64,000 nucleotides of DNA from Blastocladiella emersonii ATCC 22665. Taxonomy: Eukaryota > Blastocladiomycota > Blastocladiomycetes > Blastocladiales > Blastocladiaceae. Every line of letters starts with the position of its first letter. Within the stretch, counting starts at the first letter, position 1. The DNA lies in assembly GCA_025594325.1 (NCBI GenBank), contig JANHCV010000011.1, positions 558,001 through 622,000 of the forward strand, in the 5' to 3' direction. Below are positions 28,762-39,300 of the stretch, one piece after another. The notes beneath the pieces were generated by a model. It saw nothing but the letters and a program-made list of their open reading frames with translations. It made no database searches and was not told where the DNA came from. Made by a program: the position numbers and the translations under genes.

Positions 28762-31498
28762 TTACACCACCACGACGCCAGCCGCCTTGCGCGCCGCCGC
28801 CTCCATCTCGACGCGCACGTCGCGCGGGCGGCTGGCCTCGATGATCTCGACAAACTCGGCGGGCGCGGGGACCCCGCCGCGCTCGGCGAACGCCGTCTTG
28901 TACGACTGGATCACCTCGCGCGCCATCACGTCGACGCCGTCGGGCAGCGTGGCCTTGGCGCCCTTGAGCCGGCCACCCTGGCGCGCCGCGTAGTACGCGA
29001 CCAGCTCGGCCGTGCTCTTCGGGTACGCGCCGTACGTGTCCACGTACTCGAGAAACATGTTGTACGCCGACAGCTGCTCGGCGACGGGCGCGCCGTTGAC
29101 GCGCGCCGCGCGGTCGGTCCAGTGCTCACCAGCCGCCGCGTCGGTGAAGTCGACGGTCCACGGACGCAGCGTCGCCGCGCACACCGGCGTCGGGCCGCCC
29201 GTCTCGGCCACGGGGACCGTGTACCCGTACAGCGTCGCCGCCGTCGGCATGGAGCCCGGGTGGCGCAGCTTGGCGGGGTCGAGGGGAATGCTGCCAATCT
29301 TCTTGCCCGCGTCGACGAGCGAGTACAGCGCCATGACGCGCGGCAGCGGGAGCTGCTTGAGGAGCCACGCCGCGGGCGACGCCGCCACCTGCTCGGGCGT
29401 CGCGGGACCGTCGACGAGGACGACCAGCGGGGCGGGCGTCTCCTTGGACTCAGCCTCGGCCGTAGCCGCCGTGTCCTTGTCGTCGTCGTAGCGGATCATG
29501 TCCTCCTCGTCGTCGGCGTCGTACGGGATCACGAGGTGGTTCTGGAACAGCCGCGCAATGTCGACGTTGAGCCCCGCGAGGTCCTGCTTGCGCGACATGA
29601 GGTGCCCGAACACGCGCAGCACACGGACGCGCTCGTCGAGCTCGTCGCGGCCGACCAACGGGCCGTAGCGGGTGTCGACCTCGCCCGACGGGCGCACCAC
29701 GGGGTACCCGAGCACGTCCTCGACGAGGTGCCGGAGGTGCACGGCGATCGGGAACCACTGGCGCAGCCGCTCCTGGCCAAACTGCTCCGCGCCCGTGGCG
29801 AAGATTTGCGTCGCGCCCGTCAGCGAGTACCACAGCGCCGCGGCCACGGGCGCCTTGAGCATCGGGTACCCGGGCAGGCCCGACAGCGCAATGTTGGTCG
29901 CGTACGCCGGGTGCTCGAAGCGGTACACGAGCTGCGCGCGGAACGCCGCCATGAACGCGTCGTTGTCGGCGAGCCGCGGTACGTGCGCGCGGATCGCGAG
30001 GTACACGGTGGCGAGCCACAGGTGCGCGTTGCCGAGCTGCACGCCGCGCGTCGCGAGCTGCCGCACGACCCACGTCCCGAGCTCGACGTGCTGCGCCGCC
30101 TTGCCGAGCGGGATGCACCCGACCAGCGGGCGCCGCGTGAACGGCGACCGCACGTCCGACCACTCGTCTGCGCCGTCGGCCATGGCCTGGTCGTACATGC
30201 CCGTGAAGGCCGCGGCACCGATCGCGTGGTCGATGCGGTCCACGAGCCGGTCCACGAGCGACTTGTACTTGAGGAGGTTGAGCGGGCAGTCGGTCACGTC
30301 GTCAATCACCGCCGTGTCGGCGCCCTCGAGCACGCCGAGCGGGCTGCCGTCGCCCGACGCGAGCTCGGCGATGAGCAGCACCGGCGTCGTGTCGTCCTCG
30401 AGCAGGATCGGGCACTCGAACCGCGACTTGCCCGCGCGGGGCGCCGCTACCACGTCAGCGACGGAGTCGACGTCCGGGACCTCGGACTCGGGGACCGTGG
30501 CGAGGGCGGCGCGCGTGGCGCGGTGCGACTGGAGCGTGTCGAGGCGGAACGACCCGACGGTGCACGCCTGGATGAGCTTGGTCGTGTAGTCACCCACCTT
30601 CTTGGCGTCGTCGACCGTCTCGGCGATCCCGTACAGCAGGTCGCGCGTGGCGGCCACGGCGGCGCCAAAGTTGCCCTCGCGCAGCGGGTCGAGGATCGGG
30701 TGCGCGTCCGCGGCCGCGGCGGGGTCGGCGAACTTGCGCGCGAGAACGCGCGCAATCACGTCGAGCAGGCGCTTTTGCAGCTTGACGATCTTGTCGCGCA
30801 GCGCCGGGTTGGCGCGGCCGAGGTTCTGCACGACCACGAGCTGGTGGAGCGACTCGTACAAGTCGAACAGGTCCTGCGGCGTGCGGATGCCCTCGAGGAT
30901 GTCCTCGACGTCGACGTCCGCGCTGCCCTCGGCCAGCACCGCGTCGTTGTGGCGGATCACGAAGTTAGCCGAGCGCGCGAACGGCGCCACCACTGACAGG
31001 TCGACGCGGTAGTCGCCGAACAGGCACGCCTCGACGTCGGGCACGCCGCCGCCGGGCAGCGCCGCGAGCTCGCGGTCGCAGTCCTGGACGCTGCTGTGGT
31101 CGATCTGGCCGTCCGTGATGAGGACCAGCTTGGACACGGTGAACCGGTCCCGGTTGCGCGCAATGTACCGCGCGACGCACGTCGGGTCGGTGCCGCCGCG
31201 CCCGTGCATGATGGAAATGTTGTATGCAAGCTGCTCGTGCGTCGTCTCGACCTCCTACGCGGCGGGGCGCGGGTGTGATGTGAGCGGTGATCAGCCAGAC
31301 ACGGGCAGAACGGCCGCGCACCCCGCGGTCCCACTTGATGACGTGCAGCGCGTCGCCGTGCTGCTTCTTGTAGGCTTCGAACCGCTGCCCGACGCGCGAC
31401 CAGTACCCGTGCTGGTGCGCGGTCGAACCCGAGTCGTCGACGGCGAACAGGACGATCTCCTTGGCGGCGGCGGGTGCAGGGGCGATGGGGACGGGCAT
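28762..31498 (-). CDS. VWA-domain protein with intact MIDAS, unassigned C-terminal region
   Basis: Exons 31498-31322 and 31254-28762 give 889 aa; the 67-nt intron is GTGCGC...GCGTAG. The N-terminal von Willebrand A domain (about 12-180) has a full MIDAS: DDSGST after a hydrophobic strand (EIVLFAVDDSGSTA), GRGGTDPT, and LVLITDGQIDH. After removing the intron the text runs LHVIKWDRGEVETTHEQLAY, which keeps the fold continuous. The remaining 650 residues are mostly helical with no motif I recognise; a segment with MIRYDDDKDTAATAEAESKE is acidic. There is no signal peptide, so it should be intracellular. Related stand-alone cytosolic VWA proteins occur in protists, but I cannot name a characterised member. 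The MIDAS implies Mg-dependent ligand binding. Confidence 0.7.
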
Positions 31499-32086
31499 GG
31501 TTGCGAGTTGCGATGTGTATGCGCTATGCAATAGGGATGCCGATGCGCGGCTGGTTGTCGGGGAGAGAGAGAAAGGGCGGCGCGCGCGGCACTTGAGGGA
31601 TGCGTGGCCCCGCTGATGAACAGCGCGCAGCACCGTGGGATCGAGGTGGCTCGGAACCGCGTCGCCGCCTCGCGGGACCGCTGTGAGCACGAGGAACTCA
31701 AATATATTTCTTGAGGCTACTAGCCTACTCCACCGTCACCTTGAGTCACGCGAGAATTCGAATGACGAACAGTTCGACTAGGCCGCGGGCCGCGTTGGCA
31801 AGGCGCACGTGTGCGGCGGGCGTGGCGCAGCGCGTCGTCGCCGCGAGCGACGACGTGCGGTGCTCCGTCACCCTCGCACACTCGGCCAGCTGAAGTAGCC
31901 GACCGGACGCACTTCAGTGTCCCTCAGGCCGAGGAGATCGTACTTGTCGCCCTTCTTGACAGCGCGAGTCTCGAGACCAGCGATGACTTTGAGGTTCGCA
32001 AGGAGAGAGTGGGGGAGTATATAAGACGGGGCAGAGGCAAGACACATCTGCATCAACACACAACGAACGACCGAGACCACGCCGAC
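31499..32086. other. Intergenic region between VWA gene and MCAD, with MCAD fragment
   Basis: Upstream region of the VWA gene (AT-rich AAATATATTTCTTG at about 31701-31714) and 3' flank of MCAD. The only recognisable content is a 47-nt duplicated MCAD fragment at 31939-31985. Confidence 0.5.
31939..31985 (-). pseudogene. Duplicated fragment of the MCAD coding sequence
   Basis: Matches MCAD nucleotides 32803-32849 at 43 of 47 positions, the first 28 perfectly. All four differences are transitions. On the minus strand it reads [14 protein letters not shown] against [14 protein letters not shown] in the gene. It has no further homology on either side and lies 102 bp past the MCAD stop. Confidence 0.8.
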
Positions 32087-33422
32087 TTAGGCCTTGTACT
32101 GGTCGGCGATGAACTTGGACAGGATGACGCGCTGGATCTGCGACGTGCCCTCGTAGATCTGGAAGATCTTGGCGTCGCGGTACAGCTTCTCGACGGGGTA
32201 CTCGGTGTTGAAGCCGGCACCGCCAAAGACCTGGACGGCGTCGGCGGCGCACTTGTTGGCAACGTCGGCGGCCATGCACTTGGCGGCGGACGCGTAGTAC
32301 GTGTTGCGCTCACCGCGGTCGCGCATCTCGGCCGAGCGCCACACGAGCAGGCGCGAGGCCTCGATGCCCATGGCCATGTCAGCGAGCATGAAGGACACGG
32401 CCTGGTGGTTGATGATGGCGGTGCCCATGGTCTTGCGCTGGGTGGCGTAGGTGGCGGCCTCGTGGAGGCAGCGACGAGCGAGACCGACAGCGGCGGCGGC
32501 GACGAGCGGGCGGGTGATGTCGAAGGCGCCCATGGCGATCTTGAAGCCCTCGCCCTCCTTGCCCAGCACGTTCTCGGCGGGCACCACGACGTCCTCGAAC
32601 GTCACGGCGCGCGTGTCGGAGGCGCGCTGGCCCATGTTGATCTCCTTGCGGCCGAGCGTGATGCCGGGCGAGTCGGCGTCGACGATGAAGCCGGTGAAGG
32701 CCTTGCCGGCGGGCGTCTTGGGGTCCTCGGCAGTGCGAGCGAGCACGAAAAACCAATTTGCGTGCCCCGCCGAGGTGATCCACTGCTTGCCACCGTTGAT
32801 AACGTACTTGTCGCCCTTCTTGACAGCGCGGGTCTTGAGGCCAGCGACGTCGGACCCGGCGCCGGGCTCGGTCACACCGTACGAGGCCATGAGCGGCTCC
32901 TCGGTCATGCGGCCGAGGTACTTCTTCTTCTGGGCGTCGTTACCAGCGAGAATCACGGGCGCTTGCTACGAATGGAGTGCGAGAGTGAGTGGTGGTTCAT
33001 GGGGGAGCTGTCGGTTCGACCAAGAGTCGACCCAGCCGAGCAAGCGCGACGCGTACCGCAAGACCGTTGGCCTCGATAGCCGTCTGGACACCGGTGCAGC
33101 CGAAGGCCAGCTCCTCGGAGATGAGGGCGCCGTCGAACACGCCGAGGCCGAGGCCGCCGTAGGCCTCGGGGATGTGGATGTTGACGAGACCGAGCTCCCA
33201 CGCCTTCTTGATAATCTCCTTGGGGAACTCGCCGGTGCGGTCGTGGTGCGCGGCCTTGGGGATGATCTCCTCGGCGGCAAACTTGCGGGCGAGCTCCTGG
33301 AACTCGCGCTGGGTCTCGGACAGCACGAACGAGACGCCGGCGGGGGCGGCAGACGCCGACGCGAAGGCGCGCGTGGCGGCGGGCGTGGACGCCAGACGGG
33401 CAGCAGCAGTGCGAAGCATCAT
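32087..33422 (-). CDS. ACADM: Medium-chain acyl-CoA dehydrogenase, mitochondrial
   Basis: Exons 33422-33057 and 32965-32087 give 414 aa; the 91-nt intron is GTACGC...TCGTAG. It begins with a presequence ([20 protein letters not shown]). The body follows animal MCAD closely: [79 protein letters not shown] (FAD/substrate loop), [18 protein letters not shown], and [15 protein letters not shown] with the catalytic Glu in YEGT. The enzyme oxidises medium-chain acyl-CoA to enoyl-CoA in mitochondrial beta-oxidation and passes electrons to ETF. The splice junction rebuilds [15 protein letters not shown], as in the family. Many yeasts lack mitochondrial beta-oxidation, so this gene is informative about the lineage. 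Confidence 0.95.
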
Positions 33423-34496
33423 GGAAGAGAACTACGTTGTCGATACGTGTTGAGGGGAGCGAGCGCGGCCGGGGGGGCGCGCCGCCTTATGTACGGGCGG
33501 TCCCGTCTCCCAGGGCGCGCGGCCCGGGTTCGCCTCGGGTTTCTCTTCGCTCGACCACGGCGATCGGCCAAGGCCCGCGTCGGAATCCGCCTCGCCCTCG
33601 CCCGAGACCGCATGACCGGAATCAGACGGTCATTCGCGTCGTGCATCTTCAGCGCCTTGACATCACTCGCCCGCGCCACGCCGCGTGTGAAAACCGGGCA
33701 ACCCGGCTCGAAACGTGACGACCTGTCACTCGGCCTGTCAAGTTGTCTCTGCCTCGCACCGCACACGCGACTTCGCGGGGACGCGTCGAGTCTGGGGCGC
33801 GATGCCAGTCGTGGCCATCGGCTCCTGCCCGCGATGTTCGTGTTCGTCTCTCGTCGAGGCTAAGGTGATGGTCGCTGGCCATCGCGCGCAGGTGCTCAAC
33901 TTTGAGGCCATGGTCTCCTCAGCCATGGCCTCCTCAGCCGCGACAGCGATGGTCACTGAGAGGCAGCCATACTCGAGACTTCTGCATAGCGAGGGCGAGT
34001 TGAGGTAGCAGCGACTGGCCATCGCGCTTGAAGTCCGGCAATCGTTTCGCCCGCGATTCGACTGTGTTCGTCGCGGCGACAGATGCTCCTCCATCGAGTC
34101 GGCACCCTTCTTCGCAGCACAGCCTAGCATCAGCCGCACGTGTCGACCACCGCTACCCTCGGTTCGCGTTGGGCGGAGGAGCCGCTCGTCCGGGAGGCCG
34201 CAGAGCCCATGCCCAGCGCGCCGTTTGCTCCACGACGCGTCACTCATCCTGGTCGAGGTCGATGCCCAGCGAGAAGCGTCGGGTGGGTCATCGTTTGCAG
34301 TTGGAGCACCTCGACAACAAAGAAACACGAGCGAGTGATTCAGAACCCATCATATATATAAATGAACTCGTTCAAAGAGGGGGTGGCCGGAGCGAAGCGG
34401 CACGCAAGCAGGCGACAGCAAAGGAGGGGGGAGGTGGAGGGATGGTGGGCAAGTCGACGAGGACGCGCTCACATCACACACACACGACCGGCGACC
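33423..34496. other. Long intergenic region between MCAD and STM1
   Basis: Holds the MCAD promoter and STM1 3' flank (both minus strand). Open frames at 33715-34008 (plus) and 33738-34328 (minus) overlap each other and show no domain; part comes from a short imperfect repeat (CCATGG.CTCCTCAG) near 33908-33937. A CATATATATAAATG stretch at about 34353-34366 probably serves STM1 3' end formation. No gene I can support. Confidence 0.4.
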
Positions 34497-36011
34497 TTAG
34501 GCGAGCGAGGGGAAGGCCTTGGTGTCGTTGATGTTGACCGAGGCCGAGCCGGCGGCGCCCTTGCGGGCAGCGGGGGCCGAGCGGGGGGCGGCGGGGCCGC
34601 GGGCACCACCGCGAGCGGGGCCACGAGCGTCGCGCTCGGGGCGGTCGTTGCGGCGCTGCGACGCCTCCTCGGTGAACTTGACCTGGATGTCGACGGTGGC
34701 CTTCTGCTTCTTCTCCTTTTGCTTGATGGCAGCGGGCTTCTTGTTGCCCGAGAGAAGGGTGACGATGTCGTCCGACTCGTCGATCACGACCTTCTGCAGG
34801 ACCTGGGCGTTCTTCCACGACGACTCGTCGACGCCCTCGTTGGCGCGGCGCGCGGGCTTGGCCTTGAGCGAGGTGCGCTTGGCGGCGAGCTCCTTCTGGT
34901 AGTCGCCGAACGTCTTGGTCTTCTCCTCCTCCTCGACGGCGGGCTTGGCCTCAGCCTTGGTCTCGCCCTCGGCCGTCTCGGTGGCGGCGAGCGCCTCCTC
35001 GGCCGACTGGCCCTCCTTGGCGCCAGTGGCGTCGACGGCATCACCCCACGAGTGGCCGGCAACCTCCTTCTTCTCGCCGTCGGTGCGGCCGGTGGCCGAG
35101 CGACGGTCGTGCTCGCGGCGGGGCGGGCGGTCGCCACGGGGGGCGCGGGGCTCGCGGGGGCCGGTGCGGTCACCGCGGGGCTCGCGGCGGACGCGCTCGC
35201 CCGAGGCGGGGGCGCCACCGGTGAAGTCCTCGGTGTTGCCCTCGCGGGGCTGGCGGGGAGCCGAGGCGCGGCCTAGCGGTGGTGCACGAGGGTCAGCGAC
35301 TCGGTCGTCGTCGGTCGCGTGGGCGATGGCGCGCGTCGCGCTGCGCTGCGCGTGCGCTCGTGTGGCCGTTGTGATCATGGTCGGCGTGCGGGTAGTGCGG
35401 AACGGCATGCACGGGCGGTTCACAGGGACCGCCATGCATGTCGTGCCATGCAAGGGATCGGACGCGGCGAAATAGCAACGAGACAGGGACCGCGCGAGGC
35501 GATGTTGGGCGCGTCCTGCAGAAGCCCGCAGCGAGCAGCGAGCGAACAGCAGCAGCAGAGTCGGCAGCAGCGGCAGCAGCAGGACCGCGAGTCCCCGCTC
35601 GGGCGTCGTCGAGGTGGCGTCGTGCGGTGGCGGTCGTGGTGGCGGCACGCAGTTCCCACGCTCGACGGGTCGATTGTGACGTCGCCGTTTCGCGCGTTCG
35701 CTCCACATCACGCCGGATCCATCCGCTCACGGCGCGCGTAAATTGGAGACGCATGATCACAACGGCGGCAGCACGGGCGCAGCGCAGCGCAGCGGCGGCG
35801 CACCAGCGGCGGCGGAGACAGCGCACATACCACCACGGCCGCGGGGGGCACCGGCCGAGCGGGTGTCGCGGCGCTGCTGCTGCTCGCGGGGCTTCTTCTC
35901 GGCCTTGGGGGCCTCAGCGACGGGGGCGACCTCCGCCTTCTTGGTGGCGGCGGACACGACCGAGGCGTCGTCCGACAGGAGCGCAAACGGGTTGTTCGCG
36001 AAGACAGTCAT
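34497..36011 (-). CDS. STM1: Stm1/SERBP1-family ribosome-associated protein
   Basis: Exons 36011-35831 and 35272-34497 give 318 aa. The start MTVFANNPFALLSDDASVV is the Stm1-type N-terminus. The HABP4/PAI-RBP1 region follows: RGRGGRASAPRQPREGNTED across the junction, EKKEVAGHSWGDAV, then a KTFGDYQKELAAKRTSLKAK motif and SSWKNAQVLQKV, ending in an RGG-like tail. Stm1 and SERBP1 clamp idle 80S ribosomes and block mRNA entry. The single intron is 558 nt, about ten times the local norm, and has the only yeast-consensus 5' site here (GTATGT). Its 3' end has GCTGAC as branch site and CTAG. Confidence 0.85.
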
Positions 36012-36373
36012 TGCTGTGCGGGTGGGTGGGAGTGGTGTCGAAGGTGCTTGCGTGACGTCGTCCAACGAAACGGGAGAAGACGTTGGCCGCGGCGGCGACG
36101 GCCCGGATGGATCGCCGTGGGCTCGCCTGCGCGGCCGACGGCGGCGGGCACGGCCACGGCGAACCATCCGCTCTCGCTCCACTCGACGCCCTCGCTGTGC
36201 GCCACATCAGGTGACGCTGCTCAGGGTCCGCCACTGTGGCGCCGCGCTCGCATCGCGTTGCGCCGCCTGTGCTCGAGCGTAGCGCATCCGCGGCGGGAGG
36301 CAGGATCGCGACGGCACAACAAGGAGAGGTGCGCTAAAAACGTTTACTGTATTACGCGATTATATGAGGGGAG
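36012..36373. other. STM1 promoter / SEN1 3' flank
   Basis: No gene seen. It contains the TCAGGTGAC box at 36207-36215, about 196 bp before the STM1 start, and an AT-rich GATTATATGAGG at about 36358-36369 just past the SEN1 stop. Confidence 0.45.
36207..36215. promoter_or_regulatory. TCAGGTGAC box upstream of STM1
   Basis: Same nine bases as at 3922 and 46791. The only member of the set seen in a non-divergent promoter. Confidence 0.35.
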
Positions 36374-39300
36374 CTAATACTTCTTCGGCCGTGGGCCCGC
36401 ACTCGCGAACCCTCCTCGCCCGCTGCTCGCCGGCGGCCGTGGCAGTGGCGGGAGCGGCAGCCGCGGCAGGTCGCCGTCAGAATCCCGCGCGAGCCCCGGC
36501 GTCCCGCGCCCGTCTGGCCGGTCGCTCTCGCGGTCGCGAGCGAATCCCGGCGTACCGCGGCCATCGGGTCGGTCGCGGTCACGATCTCGATCTCCGCCCT
36601 CGAAGACACGGCGCTGGAGTGACGGCTCGCCGTTCTGAGGGCAAGGCCGATCGTCGTCATGGCGAGCAGATCGAGGCGGTGGTGGACGCGGAGACGCGCC
36701 GCCGTCGTCCATGCGTGGCGTTGACGCGCGTGACGCTTGAGCGGACCGCGGTGATGGCGGGCGAGATGCTCGAGCAGATCGGGGTGAGGGCGGCCGAGAC
36801 GACTGGCCGCGGGGCGTCGGTGCTCGGGAAGACGGTTCGCGCGGCGTCGGCGCGCGGGAGGGCTGGTCCCGCGGCGAGTCGGTCCCCCTGCGCACACGGA
36901 GCGGCGGCGGCGGCGGCAGCGAATCCGCCGGCCGGGACTGCGCAGGCGCTGATGGGCGCGGTGGTGGCGCGGACGGTCGCGCGGGCAGGTCGGCGGTGCT
37001 ACTATTCCGCGACGAGGACGACGACAGCGCACCGGAAGCGGGCGGCCGCTTGGCGAGGGCCACGGCCGTGCGGCGGTGGTACGCGTCGGCCGACTCGGCC
37101 TCGGGTTCGGGGGCGCGGCGCTTGGCCGGAGCGATCGGCGCACCGCTGCCCTCGGACCCGCGGCGGCGGCGGTCGTCGCGCTCGTCGCGCTCGTCGGGTG
37201 ATGGCGGCGACCGGGGCGACGCCGGCGGCGGGTGCTGCATCTGCGACTCGGACATGGTGTACTCGGTGGGCCGCAGGTTGACGGGGCACGGGCCGTTGAC
37301 GCGCGGGATCGATTTGAGCGGGCGGTACACGCCGCGCTCGCGCGCGTGGCGGATGAGGTCGCCCCAGTTCTTGTTGCGCTCGAGCGCCGACGCGCTGCCG
37401 ACGACGAACAGCGAGAATTTGGCGCGGGTCAGGGCCACGTTCATGCGGCGCTCGTCGGCCACGAACCCGATCCCGCTGCCGCCGCGCCCGTTCCCGCCGC
37501 CGCCGTTGGGCGACGGCGTCGGGTCGGCGCGCACCGTGGAGATGATGATCACGTCCTTCTCCTGGCCCTGGAACCCGTCGACCGTGTTCACGTCCACGTA
37601 CTCGAGCACCGCGCGGTCGTACACGGCGACGAGCGCGTCCTGGATGCGGCGCTTCTGCTCCTTGTACGGGGTGATGATGCCGACGCGCGAGCAAAAGTTG
37701 GTGCGCGGATGCGCGCGGACGAGCGAGTCGAGCAGGTGCAGCACGGCGCGCACCTCGGCCTCGTTGTGCAGCGACTGCCCGACGCGCGACCGCGCCTGCG
37801 TGCCCTCCACGTCAAAGAAACGCATCGGGCCGAACGTGCCCGACGCGTGCGTGTACCACGGCGCAATGTGGTCCTCTTCGGACACGCCGTCGCGCAGCCG
37901 CCCTTCGTAGAAGATGCGCGACGGGAAGTAGCTGATCTGCGGGTGCATGCGGTACTGGATCTCGAGCAGCAGCACGTCCTCCGGCCGCTGCTTCTGCACC
38001 CGCACGAACAGCGACTGCTCGTAGTTGAACTTTTTCGCCTCGAGCGACAGCACCGTGGGCGGGAGCTGGTTCGGGTCGCCGACGAGCACGCACTGCTTGG
38101 CGCCGAGCCGCAGCGGGATCAGCGACGACAGCTCGACGCTCTGCGCGGCCTCGTCGATGATGACCACGTCGAACCCGCGCACGAGCTGCGTCAGCTGCTC
38201 CTGGCCCGCCGTCGACAGCGTGGCGGCGACGATCTGGGCGCGGTCGAGGATGCGCTGGCGGCACTGCATGCGGGCCGACTCGAGCGCGCGCGACGACTCG
38301 GTCTTGTGGCTGCGGTGCGCGTCGAGCTGCGCAAACACGTCGCGGCGGCGCGCGTACAGCGACTTGAGCTCGAGGTCGAGGGCGTTGGCGCGCTCGAGGT
38401 CCATGGCCTCCTGCGCCTCCTCGCGCTCGCGCGTGAGCCGGTCCTTGTCCTCCTGGATCCGGTTCTTCTGCTCGAGCAGGTCGCGCCACTGCGCGTCCAT
38501 GTCGCCGGCGACCTCGGCCATGCCCTGCAGCTCCTCGTCCACCAGGTCGTCGAGCGCCACGTTGCGCACGTCCGGGTGCACCACGTCGCTGTTGCCGACG
38601 CGCACCACGCGCGGCACGAAGATGGCGCCCGTGTCGTGGTCGCGCACGCCGCGCAGCACGCGCTTGGCGATCTCGTCGACGGCCGCGTTGGACGGCGCGC
38701 ACACGAGCACGCGCGGCGTCTTGCCGAGGAACGCGCCGAGCAGACCCAGAATGGTCTTCGTCTTGCCGGTCCCGGGCGGGCCCTGGATCAGCGTGAGCCC
38801 GAGCGTCTCGACGGCCGTGATCACGGCGCGCGCCTGCGGCCGGTTGAGCGTGTGGATGCGCCCGACGCGGACGACCTCGGACGGGTCCGGGTCGACACGG
38901 GTGCGCGGCTGCGGGTCGAGGATCTCGTCAGCGAGCGGCATCGCGGGGAGCGCGACGAGCGCGCCGTACTCGCGGTACGACGTCACGAGCGAGAAGACGC
39001 GGTACATGCGCAGCTTGATCCCGCCGCGCACGCCCGTTGCGCGCAGGCTCACGCACACGCTGATCTCGGCGAGCTGGCCGCGCATGTACGCCACTTTGTT
39101 GACCTTGCCGAGCACCGCGATGCCTTTTTCCGCGGGCGCGGCGGGCGTCGGAGCGGCGCCGCCGGCGAGGATGCGTAGCAGGTCGTTGCCCGTGGCGCCG
39201 CCCTTGGGCAGCTGGTTCCCGGTGCCGCTATTGCCGGCGTCGCGGCGCTGGCGCTTCTGCAGCGACTCGTTCTCCTCGTACGTGGCGTCCGTGAGGTACA

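Noticed and set aside
28573-30996. 807-codon open frame antisense to the VWA gene
   Set aside because: Same GC artefact; it runs opposite a gene with MIDAS motifs and a supported intron.
33715-34328. Overlapping plus and minus open frames between MCAD and STM1
   Set aside because: No domain, no homology to neighbours, partly made of a short imperfect repeat, and each excludes the other.
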